64,000 nucleotides of DNA from Nocardioides plantarum. Lineage in GTDB: Bacteria > Actinomycetota > Actinomycetes > Propionibacteriales > Nocardioidaceae. Below, one piece after another: positions 42,601 through 51,959 of this stretch; position 1 is the first letter of the stretch; each line of letters starts with the position of its first letter. The notes below the pieces were generated by a model. That model did no database searches, was not told where the DNA came from, and saw only the letters and a program-made list of their open reading frames with translations. The position numbers were made by a program, and so were the translations under genes. Location: positions 434,001-498,000 of the forward strand of contig NZ_VDMS01000004.1 of NCBI RefSeq assembly GCF_006346395.1, written 5' to 3'.

Positions 42601-42856
42601 ACGTCAGGCCGAGGACCTCCGACGGCGCCACCCGGCCGGTGGCGACCAGCCAGACCACGCGGGCCGCCATCACCGAGGTCTTGCCGGACCCCGCACCGGC
42701 GATCACCACCGCGGGCCCGAGGGGGGCCGTGATGGCGGCGAACTGCTGGTCGCTGAAGGTCCACGTCTCGCCCAGGAGCGCGCGCAGCTGCTCCGGGGTG
42801 TCGAGCCGGGTGTCGAGCGGGTTGGCGACGGCTCGGTGCGGGCGGGGGTCGGTCAC
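39608..42856 (-). CDS. adnB: AdnB-type helicase-nuclease subunit
   Basis: The 1082-residue product has an N-terminal UvrD-like motor (GAGSGKTSVMAARVV; VLLDEYQDTSVAQAL; VGDPNQAIYGWRGA; VHRAKGLEWDAVFLV) and a C-terminal RecB-type nuclease: GTRFHAWVEARFG, GRIDAVYRETQGYLVVDWKTSRG. The D..VVDWKT residues are the metal-binding site. With AdnA it resects double-strand breaks in actinobacteria in place of RecBCD. GTG 42856 overlaps the adnA stop (GTGA), so the subunits are made in step. Order adnA-adnB matches Mycobacterium. Confidence 0.92.
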   Translation of the reverse strand: MTDPRPHRAVANPLDTRLDTPEQLRALLGETWTFSDQQFAAITAPLGPAVVIAGAGSGKTSVMAARVVWLVATGRVAPSEVLGLTFTTKATAELETRIRESLRRAGFLSERSAPRSGDDEEVEEPTVSTYHSYASALLTEHGLRIGHEPDTRLIADASRYQLAARAMQRYTRPVVHLSDSPLHVVRYLLALDAEMSEHLVHPDQVREHDARVRPLLEAGLAAEHRKTYRARSEKAVATIDARGELLGLVEAYRRLKSHLGLMDFSDQISLAARLAETCPEVGATERAKFKVVLLDEYQDTSVAQALMLSRLFSGPDSASGRGHAVTAVGDPNQAIYGWRGASVSNILEFGADFPSADGTRTTYPLVVNRRSDERILATANHLAADLYALRSDLLPLEAPAGAAPGEVRAIVHETYDDELAWLGERVIETHARLAELRDGPVWKEIGVLTRDNSHAAAVFDALTAREVPVEIVGLKGLLRLPEVAEVVATLTLVQDVTANAALLTLLAGPRWAIGPRDLALLGRRAAELAGSRTGAETYPDVHEQLAAAVEGSDPTEIASLCDAIDDPGEGDYSTEALDRFVLLARELRRLRASIGEPILDLVRRIIEITGIDVELASSVSPAAAARRDNLDLFVQAVAEFQAPDGQVTLSALLAWLEAEDEQGQGLDVATPSEADSVKLLTVHRAKGLEWDAVFLVGVTKNKFPNNRGRSSWLSLPSVMPTELRGDARDLPQLAGFAPTDLLELGDRAKAHEALEELRLGYVAWTRARHTLWVSAWRWASHLKGGLGPSAYLDRTREAMAAWGGEPEEWRDVVVKGESSPYADQVVDQPWPISHHTAEVQRRHDAAARVRAADPRAADDLEDVLELERVEQWDDEIDRLVQEASYDRSPEIVVALPPSLSATSLSRLRDDPATFARDLARPMPRRPSSAARFGTRFHAWVEARFGQQLLIDPDDLPGRGDADIEDDADLRELIEAFERGPFAERPPLAVEPSFALVLDGQVVRGRIDAVYRETQGYLVVDWKTSRGRTADPLQLAVYRLAWAELHDVDPQQVRAAFYYVRSGELVEPGDLPGRDELERLLRP

Positions 42857-45800
42857 GACAGCACCGTCCCGGAAGCCTTGTCGGGACAAATAGCCTTGAA
42901 GGTGCACCGGTCGCAGTGCTTGCCCGGTCGGGCCACGAAGTCCTCGTCGCGCAGCGTCGTTGCGGCCTGCGCGAGCTGGAGCTCGACCAGCCGCGGGCCC
43001 TCGCCCACCGGCGGCGACTGGTGCTGGACCTTCGGGAGCACCTCACCGTGTCGCAGCTGGACGAGCTCGGCGCCGCCCGACACGACCGCGCCGTCGACGT
43101 GGCCGTCTGCTGCCTCGTCAGCGGCCCCGTGGTCGACGGCGAGCTGGTAGAGGCCGAGCTGGGAGTGCCGCTCGACCTCGGGTCCGGTGGGTGGGTACTT
43201 GCCGGTCTTGAGGTCGACCACGACGACTCGCCCGTGCTCGTCGAGCTCCAACCGGTCGGCGTATCCGTGCAGGCGGACCACCTGCCCGTCGGGCAGCTCG
43301 ACCTCCGCGCGCAGACGAGGCTCGACGGCGATCACGGTGCGGGCGCCCGGGCGCGAGTGCCAGGCGACGAAACGGCCCAGGACCGCAGCCACGGCCTCGC
43401 GCTCGCGCTCGCCGGACCAGGGGGTGCGGAAGTCCATGCGCGCCCACACCTCGTCGACCATGGTCATCAGGTCGGCGTCGACCTCGAGCTCCTGCTTGGC
43501 GATCCGTTCCGCCACGGCGTGCACGATGGTGCCGAAGCCCTGGCTCGTCGAGCTGACCACCGCTCCCCCGGCCTCGCGGCTCAGGAACCACTGCGCCGGA
43601 CAGGTGAGCAGTCCTTCGAGGGCACTCGCGGACAGCGTCAGCGGCTCGTCGGCGGGACGGACCGGTCGTGTCGAGCGGCTCGGCGCCCGGAGCCCCCACC
43701 AGGACGAAGGATCGGCCTGGGGCGCGACCGGGTGGCCCTGGACGTCGGTGTCGGCGAGCCGACGCAGGCGTACGGCGGCCGCGCGACGCATCGGCTCGCT
43801 CTCACCCGGATCGGCGACGACGCGGCGCAGCTGGGCGACGAGCCCGGCCATCGACAGTGGACGCGGTGGCCGGCCGATCCTGTGGTCGGGACGCGCGCCG
43901 AGCTCGTCGAGAAAGCGGGAGGGCTGCTCGCCGTCGTCGTCGGGTGAGCGGACGGCGGTGACGACGAGCCGCTGGCGCGCCCGGGTGACGGCCACGTAGA
44001 ACAGTCGCCGCTCCTCGGCGAGGATCGCGCGCCGCGTCACCGGCTCGAGCAGCTCGTGACGTCCGATCCGGTCGGCCCCCAGAAGCGAGTCACGGCGGCG
44101 CAGGTCGGGCCAGGCGCCTTCCTGCACGTGGGTCACCACCACCAGCCGCCACTCCAGGCCCTTGGCCCGGTGGGACGTCAGCAAGCGCACCGCCTCGCCG
44201 CGCACCCCCCGCTCGGCGAGCGTGTCGGCCGGGATCTCCTGGGCGCGCAGGGTCTCGATGAACGAGGAGACACTCGTGTGGCCCTTCTGCTCCTCGGCCC
44301 GGGCCGCGGTCTCGAACAGCGCGCAGATCGCGTCGAGGTCGCGGTGCCCGAGGCGCGCGGCCTGGCCGCCGGTCTGCGTCGCCGCGCGCAGTCGCCGACC
44401 CCAGTCGCTGCCCTCCCACACGGTCCAGAGCACCTCCTCGACCGTGGCGTCCTGCTCGAGCGAGACGCGGGCCTGGCTCAGCAGGTTCGCGAGCCGCAGC
44501 GCACGACGTGCGGCCTCGCCACCGATGCCGTCGAGCAGTGACGGGTCGAGCACCGCGCGACGGAGCAGGTCACGGGGACGCGCCTCGGCGTCGCGGGCGC
44601 GCAGGGCGCGGGTCAGGGAACGTACGTCAGTGGCGTCGAGCCCACCCAGCGGCGAGGTGAGCAGGCTCTCGACCCGGTCGGCCCCGACGAAGTCGACGTG
44701 CGTGGGGTCCTCGATGTCGGCGTGGACGACGACCGCGAGCGCCGAGAGCAGCGGCACCACGGCCGGCTCGCGCACCAGGGGCGTGTCGTCGCTGGCCACC
44801 TCCACCGGCACCCCGGCGGCCGACAGCGATCGCCGCAGAGCGGGGATCGAGGCGCGACCCGAACGCACGAGCACCGCCATGTCGGACCACGCGACGCCGT
44901 CACCCAGGTGGGCGCGGCGCAGCAGGTCGGCGACGTGCTCGGTCTCGGCCCGGGCGGTGTCGAACGTGAGGACCTCGACGGTGCCGCGGCCCAGACCGTG
45001 TGGCGCGGCCTCCGGGTTGCGGAACTGGGAGTAGGCGGACGCGGGGATGGACCCGGTCACGCCGATGGACGCCGCCACGGTGCGCGAGGCCCGGAGCAGC
45101 CGAGACCCGAACCGTCGGGTGGTGCCGAGCGCGATGACCCGGGCGGGCTGGCGGTCCTGGGTCGGGAACTCGGCCGGGAAGTCGAGGATGCCGCGCACGT
45201 CGGCGCCGCGGAAGCCGTAGATCGACTGGTCGGGATCGCCGACGACGGTGAGGTTGCCGCCGTCTCCGGCCAGCGCCCGCAACAGCGCGACCTGGCTGGG
45301 ATCGGTGTCCTGGTACTCGTCGACGAAGACGTGGGTGAACTGACGTCGCAGCTCGGCCCGATGACGCTCGGCCTCGATCACCCCGCGCGCGATCAGGTCG
45401 GGGTAGTCGATGGCGGCCTGGTCGCCGAGCACGTCGAGGTACTGACCGAGGAACAGACCGGCCGCCTCGAACTCGGGCACCCTCTCGCGCCGACCGAGCT
45501 CCACGAGCTGGTCGGGGTCGAGGCCACGCTCGCGCGCCCGCCCGATCACCGACTGCACCTCGCGCGCGAAGCCCCGGGTGCCGACCGCGGCGCGCAACCC
45601 GTCGGGCCAGCGCACCGACTCGGGCGCGTCGGTCAGCAGCTCCTGCAGGACGACGTCCTGCTCCGGCGCCGAGAGGAGCCGCAGGGGCGAGACGTAGAGG
45701 TCGGCCGGGGAGTAGCGCCGCACGAGGCCGTAGGCGAAGGAATGGAACGTCGAGCTCAGACCGGTCGACATCGTGCGACCGAGGCGGGCGGTCACCCGGT

Positions 45801-46071
45801 CCCGGAGCTGCTCGGCGGCCTTGCGCGAGAACGTGAGCGCGAGGACCCCGTCAGGGCTCGCGTGGCCCCCGTCGATGCGGTCGACGATCGCCTCGACGAG
45901 CGTCGTCGTCTTGCCCGTGCCGGGACCGGCCAGCACCAGCAGCGGTCCGTCCCGGTGGTCGACCACGGCCTGCTGCTGCTCGTCGAGGAGCGGCACCTCG
46001 ACGGCCGGGTGCTCGCGCACCAGGCGGTAGCTCGCCGACGCAGCGGCGGCCGCGGTGTCCCTCGTGGTCAT
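42853..46071 (-). CDS. adnA: AdnA-type helicase-nuclease subunit
   Basis: The 1072-residue product has a UvrD-like motor with Walker A GPGTGKTTTLVEAIVD, VDEYQDTDPSQV and VGDPDQSIYGFRGA. The C-terminal nuclease carries LHGYADRLELDEHGRVVVVDLKTGK. Cysteines that can staple a 4Fe-4S cluster bracket the nuclease: LLTCPAQWF at its start and HCDRCTFKAIC at its end, as in AddB/AdnA. The ATG follows GGTGGAG. It forms the double-strand-break-processing heterodimer with AdnB downstream. Confidence 0.92.
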   Translation of the reverse strand: MTTRDTAAAAASASYRLVREHPAVEVPLLDEQQQAVVDHRDGPLLVLAGPGTGKTTTLVEAIVDRIDGGHASPDGVLALTFSRKAAEQLRDRVTARLGRTMSTGLSSTFHSFAYGLVRRYSPADLYVSPLRLLSAPEQDVVLQELLTDAPESVRWPDGLRAAVGTRGFAREVQSVIGRARERGLDPDQLVELGRRERVPEFEAAGLFLGQYLDVLGDQAAIDYPDLIARGVIEAERHRAELRRQFTHVFVDEYQDTDPSQVALLRALAGDGGNLTVVGDPDQSIYGFRGADVRGILDFPAEFPTQDRQPARVIALGTTRRFGSRLLRASRTVAASIGVTGSIPASAYSQFRNPEAAPHGLGRGTVEVLTFDTARAETEHVADLLRRAHLGDGVAWSDMAVLVRSGRASIPALRRSLSAAGVPVEVASDDTPLVREPAVVPLLSALAVVVHADIEDPTHVDFVGADRVESLLTSPLGGLDATDVRSLTRALRARDAEARPRDLLRRAVLDPSLLDGIGGEAARRALRLANLLSQARVSLEQDATVEEVLWTVWEGSDWGRRLRAATQTGGQAARLGHRDLDAICALFETAARAEEQKGHTSVSSFIETLRAQEIPADTLAERGVRGEAVRLLTSHRAKGLEWRLVVVTHVQEGAWPDLRRRDSLLGADRIGRHELLEPVTRRAILAEERRLFYVAVTRARQRLVVTAVRSPDDDGEQPSRFLDELGARPDHRIGRPPRPLSMAGLVAQLRRVVADPGESEPMRRAAAVRLRRLADTDVQGHPVAPQADPSSWWGLRAPSRSTRPVRPADEPLTLSASALEGLLTCPAQWFLSREAGGAVVSSTSQGFGTIVHAVAERIAKQELEVDADLMTMVDEVWARMDFRTPWSGEREREAVAAVLGRFVAWHSRPGARTVIAVEPRLRAEVELPDGQVVRLHGYADRLELDEHGRVVVVDLKTGKYPPTGPEVERHSQLGLYQLAVDHGAADEAADGHVDGAVVSGGAELVQLRHGEVLPKVQHQSPPVGEGPRLVELQLAQAATTLRDEDFVARPGKHCDRCTFKAICPDKASGTVLS

Positions 46072-46112
46072 GGCTCCACCCAACCAGCCACCGCCGACAG
46101 CGCCGCGCCCCC

Positions 46113-46547
46113 TCAGCGAGCCAGCTCGAAGTCGGCGAAGTCGAACCCGGGTGAGACGACGCACGACACGAGGGCGTCGGCCGTACCCGGCAGCGTGCGC
46201 TGCCACTCCCCCGCCGGTACGACGGCCTGCGCGACCTCGAGAGGGCCGGTGCCGACCACGTCCACCCGGCCGGCGACCGGCCGCCCACCGGTCCCGCCGT
46301 GCTGCAGCCGCACCGCGCCCGTGTGGGCCAGCCACACCTCGTCGGACCGCACCCGGTGCCACGCCGATGCCTCACCGGCCACGAGAAGGAAGTGGATCGC
46401 CGTCGCCGTCGGTCGCACCCGGCCGTCGGGCAGCGTCACCTCCACCGGTGAGCGCCAGGTCTGCCGGTACCAGCCGCCCTCGGGGTGTGGCTCCAGGTCC
46501 AGCCTCTCGGCGAGCGGCGGCTTCGTCGACCCGTCCCTCGAACCCAT
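46113..46547 (-). CDS. Cupin_5 (DUF985) family protein
   Basis: The 144-residue cupin has the family landmarks LEPHPEGGWYRQTWRSP, AIHFLLVAGEASAWHRVRSDEVW and LVSCVVSPGFDFADFELA. Members bind small ligands or metals through the beta-barrel; no reaction is assigned. ATG 46547 is chosen over an in-frame start 12 codons upstream because GGTGxAxxHP begins soon after. It sits 41 bp upstream of adnA on the same strand. Confidence 0.85.
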   Translation of the reverse strand: MGSRDGSTKPPLAERLDLEPHPEGGWYRQTWRSPVEVTLPDGRVRPTATAIHFLLVAGEASAWHRVRSDEVWLAHTGAVRLQHGGTGGRPVAGRVDVVGTGPLEVAQAVVPAGEWQRTLPGTADALVSCVVSPGFDFADFELAR

Positions 46548-46594
46548 GACCCGATCATGCCGTGATCTCCCGACACCCGACACCCGACGACGCA

Positions 46595-46632
46595 GGCGGG
46601 GACGTCCCGGGCGAACCCGGGACGCCCCCGCC
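46595..46632 (-). terminator. Terminator after the M14 peptidase gene
   Basis: GGCGGGGACGTCCCGGG (46595-46611) pairs with CCCGGGACGCCCCCGCC (46616-46632) with one mismatch around loop CGAA. It lies 25 bp past the minus-strand stop at 46657. Confidence 0.85.
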
Positions 46633-46656
46633 GAGGGTGCGTCGCTCAGTCGGACG

Positions 46657-49600
46657 TCAGTTGACCTTGACGGTGCGGTTGGCCGACGCGCTCTTGACCG
46701 AGAGGTCGTTGCCGAGGAACACCCCGCGCAGGACGTGGTTGCCCTTGCGCAGGGTCACCGACACGGTGCGGCTGGTGGTGCTGCCCGTCAGCGTGAACCG
46801 GCGGACCTCCTTGCCGTGGTCGGTGATCTTGACGATCCGGTCGCTCGGCACCGGGGCGGTCAGCTTGATCGTGACCCGGAAGAGCCGCGGGCCGACCTTG
46901 GTCACCGACAACGCCGTGGTCGACGCCGACTTGGCCACCCTGACGCTCACCGGCGCACTCGCAGCCGGCAGGAACTCCGCGGAGTCCGGCGTGAAGACCG
47001 CGGTGTAGGACCCGTTACCGGGCCGCAGCACGGCCTTGACGGAGGCCGACCCGTCGACCACCGCGGCGGACCCGACCTCGCGGTCGGTCGCGTCGACGAT
47101 CGTCACCTCACCCGACGGCGTACCGCCCTCGGCGGTGACGTCCACCGTGAAGGTCGTCGACGTCGGGTAGGTCACCGCGGCAGGCGCGGACAGCGTCACC
47201 GTCGTGCTGTCGGGACCGGCCACCCCGTCACCGGACGGACCGGCCCAGAAGATCGCCCGGGCCGCCTGGGTCGCCCCGGCCTTGAAGTGGGTGCGGAAGA
47301 AGACCGACGTGCCGAACACGAACGCCTTGGCGCCGGTCGGACCGACCGCCGAGACGGCCGAGGCCTGGCCGGCCGCGTCCTGCGGCCCGTTGGCGACCGG
47401 CTGGCCGCCGCTGGTGCCGCGACGCCAGTGGCCGGCGAGCATCGGCGACGCACCGAAGGTCTGCTCGACCTTGGCGTTGCCGCTCAGGCCGGTGAACCAG
47501 TAGGCCGGGTAGACGAACGAGGTGTCCCCGGCGTACGGCGCCAGCACTGACCCGGCGGGCACGTCGACGTCGACGATGCCGTTGCCGGAGCTGTTGCCGT
47601 TGACCGTGGTGCCCGTGAGGATCCCGTAGGTCGAGGCGACGGTGAGAGCCTGGTTGGTGCGGCCCACGATCGAGCGGCCGCTGTCGACGAACGCCTGCAC
47701 GGCGGCGCGACCGGGCGAGCCGGCCGCCTGGGTGAAGGAGCCGCCGATCCAGAGCAGGTCGGCGTCCTCCAGACCCGTGGGCGTGCCGTTGGTGGCCGCG
47801 GTGTTGACCCCGGCTGCGGTCACGTTGACGAGGTCGTCGAAGCCGAGCTCGAGCAGGGACAGCTTGTCGTCCTGGGTGCCGACGTAGGCGACGGTCAGGT
47901 CGGTCAGACCCTTGGTGGACTCGGCGTCGAGGGCCTCGACCTCCTCGTCGGTGGCGACGTCGACCGCGACGTCGTAGGTCTCGGAGACAGCCTCGACGGC
48001 CGCCCGGTCCTCGGGTCCGACGACCAGGGTGCCGTCCTCGAGCAGGGACACCTCGACCTGGTCCTCGAGCAGCGCGTTGAGCGCCTTCATGTCGGCGACG
48101 CCGGCGGACTCCAGCGTGAGGTAGCCGCTACCGGGGGTCGAGGCCAGCGGCGTGGGGGCGGTGACCGGCTCGACGTCGCCGATGGCGGCGTCGGTCGTCA
48201 GGCCGACCTTGTCGACGCTGGCGCCCCACAGGTAGGAGTAGCTCCACGCCGAGATGTCGTACATCGACGGCAGCTTCTGCGAGATGTCGTCGCCCAGGTC
48301 GAGCAGCGAGTTGGCCAGGCCGCGCTTGGCCTGGTGCAGGTCGACGACGTAGCTGCCGGCCGGGTAGGTGGTCTCACCGACGGTGGTGTCGGCGGTGAGC
48401 CGACCGACCTCGATGTCGTTGAAGAGCAGCTGGCGCACGAGGTTGTTGGCGTCGGAGGCCGAGCGCTGGTCGTCGCCGACCGGGATGACGTAGGCGCGGG
48501 GCAGGGTCACGGGCTCCTGGTCGTCGGTCACGTCCCACAGCTGCTTCCACTGCTGCGGGCCGGGGATGTCCGCGAGGTTGGCGGTGGTGACGGAGGTCTT
48601 GGGCTCGCCGAGCACGCCGCGGCGGAAGACCTCGATCTGGTTGAGGAGCATCGCGCGGGCGTTGGTCGTGTTGTTGAGGTAGCCGACCATCGACTCGTAG
48701 GTCTTGACCGCGACGGCCTTGTTGATCGCGGCCCGCTCGGGGGTCTGCCGACCGCCCGCGGCGCCGCGGGTCAGCGGCAGCTCCACAGTCGAGGTCGAGG
48801 CACCGAAGAAGGCGGCGTACTGCGCGGTGAAGATCGGCGGGAAGTCGTCCCAGCCGGACGGCGTGTCGCGGTAGGGGATCTTGATGTGCGCGGTCTCGGC
48901 GCTGGTGTTGGCCGGGACGACCTGGCCGGTCGTGGTGTTGAGGTAGGTGTTGCCCGGGATCGCGGCGGCGACGACGTCCTGCTCGACCTGGAGTGCGAGG
49001 GCGTAGTTGTGGGGCAGGTAGACGTCGTACTCGTAGTTGCTGCCGTGGGGCGGGCCGGTCGGCTCCACCTGGAGCACGCTGGTGTAGCCGTGGAAGTCGG
49101 CGCTGTAGATCGGCTGGATCGCCTGCGCGGTGCGCACGAACGACTTCGTCTCCGGCGTCGTGTTGGTGATCAGGTCGCGGTTGGGGTCCAGGCCCAGGGC
49201 CGTCGCGCGAGTCGCCAGGGTGCGGCCGTCCGGGTTGAGCGACAGCGAGAAGTAGAGCCGGTTGTTGCGCAGGATCGAGCCGACCTCGGACGTCGGGGCG
49301 TGCACCAGCTCGTCGATGTAGGCCATCGCCGCGTCGGTGCCCTCCCACTCGTTGCCGTGGATGTTGTTGCTGAACCAGACCGGGGTCTTGTACTGCCCGA
49401 GCAGCGTCGTGTCGGCCGCGGCGGCCACGGGGTCGGTCGCGACCTTCTCGCGCCACGCCGTCTGCCGCGCGGTCTCCGCCTCGCTCTCCGGGGCGGTGAC
49501 GGTGACCAGGTAGAGGTCGCGCCCCGCGGTGGACTGACCGACGACCTGCGCCGAGATCCGGTCGCTCTCGCCCATCCACTCGTTGAGGAGCGGCGCGAGG

Positions 49601-49941
49601 TCGGGGTGCCCCAACAGCTTCGGGGTCAGGGCGGCGTCGTCCGGGTTGTCGCGGTAGAGCGGCAGCGTCGGCTGGGAGGGGTACGACGTCGGCATCTCGA
49701 TCGGGTCACCGGCGACGGGTGGGTCGACCCGGGCGGCCCGGCGGACCACCTCGGCCCGCTCGACCGGCGAGACCGTCGTGGCGGTGCCGGCGCCTCGGCC
49801 GCCCGCCGTCTGGGTGGCCGAGCGCGAACCGCGCTTCTCGGCCTCGGTCTCGGCCGGGTCCGCACCGGCTTCTGGCACGGACATGCCGGTGGCCAGCAGG
49901 GTCGCGCCGGCCAAGCCGGCGAGCATGCGAGTGGTTCTCAA
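46657..49941 (-). CDS. Secreted M14-family zinc carboxypeptidase with Ig-like tail
   Basis: The 1094-residue product has a signal peptide (LRTTRMLAGLAGATLLATGM, cleaved near EAGA). The M14 peptidase domain shows the zinc site NNIHGNEWEG (HxxE), the third ligand in SADFHGYTS and the catalytic Glu in STVELPLTR. A central region of unknown type follows, then C-terminal bacterial Ig-like segments (SGEVTIVDATDREVG). It should trim C-terminal residues from extracellular peptides. The start is placed at TTG 49941 because it gives a proper basic n-region; ATG 49926 would give a shorter one. Confidence 0.88.
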   Translation of the reverse strand: MRTTRMLAGLAGATLLATGMSVPEAGADPAETEAEKRGSRSATQTAGGRGAGTATTVSPVERAEVVRRAARVDPPVAGDPIEMPTSYPSQPTLPLYRDNPDDAALTPKLLGHPDLAPLLNEWMGESDRISAQVVGQSTAGRDLYLVTVTAPESEAETARQTAWREKVATDPVAAAADTTLLGQYKTPVWFSNNIHGNEWEGTDAAMAYIDELVHAPTSEVGSILRNNRLYFSLSLNPDGRTLATRATALGLDPNRDLITNTTPETKSFVRTAQAIQPIYSADFHGYTSVLQVEPTGPPHGSNYEYDVYLPHNYALALQVEQDVVAAAIPGNTYLNTTTGQVVPANTSAETAHIKIPYRDTPSGWDDFPPIFTAQYAAFFGASTSTVELPLTRGAAGGRQTPERAAINKAVAVKTYESMVGYLNNTTNARAMLLNQIEVFRRGVLGEPKTSVTTANLADIPGPQQWKQLWDVTDDQEPVTLPRAYVIPVGDDQRSASDANNLVRQLLFNDIEVGRLTADTTVGETTYPAGSYVVDLHQAKRGLANSLLDLGDDISQKLPSMYDISAWSYSYLWGASVDKVGLTTDAAIGDVEPVTAPTPLASTPGSGYLTLESAGVADMKALNALLEDQVEVSLLEDGTLVVGPEDRAAVEAVSETYDVAVDVATDEEVEALDAESTKGLTDLTVAYVGTQDDKLSLLELGFDDLVNVTAAGVNTAATNGTPTGLEDADLLWIGGSFTQAAGSPGRAAVQAFVDSGRSIVGRTNQALTVASTYGILTGTTVNGNSSGNGIVDVDVPAGSVLAPYAGDTSFVYPAYWFTGLSGNAKVEQTFGASPMLAGHWRRGTSGGQPVANGPQDAAGQASAVSAVGPTGAKAFVFGTSVFFRTHFKAGATQAARAIFWAGPSGDGVAGPDSTTVTLSAPAAVTYPTSTTFTVDVTAEGGTPSGEVTIVDATDREVGSAAVVDGSASVKAVLRPGNGSYTAVFTPDSAEFLPAASAPVSVRVAKSASTTALSVTKVGPRLFRVTIKLTAPVPSDRIVKITDHGKEVRRFTLTGSTTSRTVSVTLRKGNHVLRGVFLGNDLSVKSASANRTVKVN

Positions 49942-50122
49942 CGAGCTCTCGTTCCTGTCGTGGAAGTCGTCCGGAACCGGACTTGTCTGACAATCCACGA
50001 TGGGCCCCCGGCGTGTCACAGGTCGGGACGAATCGTCTCGCTATTCAGAATCAACATCGCGTTTCGTCGCGATGACGACCGACCGCAGGCTCGTAGGAAG
50101 ACGCGGCACCTCGGGGCCGCCG

Positions 50123-50788
50123 TCAGGCGTCGGGGGTGCGCTCGTTGTAGGCGCCCGCCTGCTCCTGGCCCGACAACCCGGCGATCGCCGCCATCACCTC
50201 GTCGGTCAGCAGCCGCCGCGCCTTGCCCAGGGGGACGTCGTCGAACCGGCCGGACACCTCGATCGGCTCCCCGAACGCGACGGTCAGCGGCACCACCCGC
50301 GGCAGCCGTGATCCCACGGGCTGGACACGCTCGGTGCCGACCAGGCCCACGGGCACCACCGGTACCCCGGCCGTCAGCGCGAGGTGGGCGACCCCGGTCC
50401 GACCGCGGTAGAGGCGGCCGTCGCGCGAGCGCGTCCCCTCGGGATAGATGCCGAAGGCGTCGCCGCGCCCGAGCACCTCCAGCGCGACGTCGAGCGACGC
50501 GATCGCGGCGCGGGTGTCGTCGCGGTCGACGGGGAGCATCCCGAGTCCCTCGAACCACGCCCGTTGCAGCGCCCCGCGCACTCCGGGCCCCTCGAAGTAG
50601 TCGGACTTGGCGAGGAACACCACGTCGCGGGGCACGACGACCGGGATGACGACCGAGTCGACGAAGCTGAGGTGGTTGCTGGCCAGGATCACCCCGCCGG
50701 TGCGCGGCACGTGCTCGAGCCCGGTGACCGTCGGGCGCCAGACCGCCTTGGCGAGCGGGGGCACGACCGCGTGCAGGACCCGGTACAT
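50123..50788 (-). CDS. 1-acyl-glycerol-3-phosphate acyltransferase (PlsC family)
   Basis: The 221-residue product has the acyltransferase motifs NHLSFVD (NHx4D, residues ~38-44), ..GMLPVDRDD.., GIYPEGTRS (PEGTRS) and ..VPVVPVGLVGTE... It acylates lysophosphatidate at sn-2 in phospholipid synthesis at the membrane. ATG 50788 is used; GTG 50800, four codons upstream, is an alternative with a weak TAACCG at 7 nt. Neighbours do not form an obvious lipid operon. Confidence 0.9.
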   Translation of the reverse strand: MYRVLHAVVPPLAKAVWRPTVTGLEHVPRTGGVILASNHLSFVDSVVIPVVVPRDVVFLAKSDYFEGPGVRGALQRAWFEGLGMLPVDRDDTRAAIASLDVALEVLGRGDAFGIYPEGTRSRDGRLYRGRTGVAHLALTAGVPVVPVGLVGTERVQPVGSRLPRVVPLTVAFGEPIEVSGRFDDVPLGKARRLLTDEVMAAIAGLSGQEQAGAYNERTPDA

Positions 50789-50886
50789 GACCACCGCCAC
50801 AGTCTGGCGGTTACCGGTGGGTCCACCGAACGCATCCAGTCACCGGACGACCGGTCGACCCGGGGTGACGTCGGTCCGGCAGCCGG

Positions 50887-51822
50887 TCACGGGATCGCAG
50901 GCGCGCCGGACTCGTGGGCCACGATGTCGCGCGCCAGGCTCTCCCACTGCGCGTAGGCGTCGGGGCAGCACGACCGCTGCACCTCCTGGGCGGCCACGGT
51001 CACCGAGAGCGACTCCCAGCCGGCGATGTCGGTCAGGCCGGCGTTGCTGGTGTGCGTCGCGACGCCGTAGAACGCCTTGCTGGACAGCACCGCGTCCTGG
51101 ATCTCCGCGACCGTGCCCCAGCCCTGCGACGTGCGCTGCTGGAAGAGCCCGACCGAGTCGCGGTCGCCGTAGTCGATGTTGATCAGCGTCGACTCCTGCA
51201 TCGCGGTCGCGAGAGCGATCACCCAGCCGTACTCCGGGATCCCGGCACCCTTGCCGACCCCGATGATCGTGCGGGAGTTGGCCTTCTGGGCGTCGGACAG
51301 CGAGTCGTACGTCGTGCCGGGCGACCCGCCCCCGCTCGACCCGCCGCCGGTGCCGAGCAGCGCGGTCCAGGTGGCCGGACCGACGATCCCGTCGGCGTCG
51401 AGCCCGTTCGCCGACTGGAAGCTGCGCACCGCGGCGTCGGTGCCCGGCCCGAAGTCGCCGTCGGTGTCGATCGTGGCGCCGTGCTTGACGAGCTGGACCT
51501 GCAGGGCCTGCACCGCGGTGCCGGTGCTGCCCTGGCTGAGGGTGCTGACGAGCCTGCCGAACGTGTCGGGCCCGGCGGCGCCATCAGCAGTCAGCCCGAC
51601 CGAGCTCTGGAAGGCCGTCACCGCGGCCTCGGTGCCGGAGCCGTAGGCGCCATCAGCGGTCGTGGAGAACCCGCGCGAGGTCAGCAAGAACTGCAGCGAC
51701 GTCACGTTGGCGCCGCTGGAGCCGTTCTGCAGGGTCGGGTACGTCGCGGCGTACGACGGGGCCGCCGTCGCGACGAGGAGCGTGCTGACGAGGGCGATGA
51801 GGACGACCAGGACACGGCGCAT
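50887..51822 (-). CDS. Secreted peptidoglycan-binding protein with a lysozyme-like C-terminus
   Basis: The 311-residue product has a signal peptide (MRRVLVVLIALVSTLLVATA to about PSYAA). Two PG_binding_1 domains follow (~30-90 and ~100-155; GSGTEAAVTAFQSSVGL and GPGTDAAVRSFQSANGL), then a Gly/Ser linker and a ~140-residue lysozyme-like domain. The last domain contains IALATAMQESTLINIDYGDR and SVGLFQQRTSQGWGT. The Q-E-S and GLFQQR elements resemble transglycosylases, so cell-wall cleavage is likely but unproven. Confidence 0.85.
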   Translation of the reverse strand: MRRVLVVLIALVSTLLVATAAPSYAATYPTLQNGSSGANVTSLQFLLTSRGFSTTADGAYGSGTEAAVTAFQSSVGLTADGAAGPDTFGRLVSTLSQGSTGTAVQALQVQLVKHGATIDTDGDFGPGTDAAVRSFQSANGLDADGIVGPATWTALLGTGGGSSGGGSPGTTYDSLSDAQKANSRTIIGVGKGAGIPEYGWVIALATAMQESTLINIDYGDRDSVGLFQQRTSQGWGTVAEIQDAVLSSKAFYGVATHTSNAGLTDIAGWESLSVTVAAQEVQRSCCPDAYAQWESLARDIVAHESGAPAIP

Positions 51823-51959
51823 ACGACCACCACACCAGCCGACACCGGCGAGAGGTAGCGGGCAATCCCTCGTGACCGGCCCGGCTGAGCACGGGTGCTC
51901 ACCCGACCTGAGCCATGGGAACCGGCCACGGGGCCGCCCCGCGGTGGTCCGATGTCCCC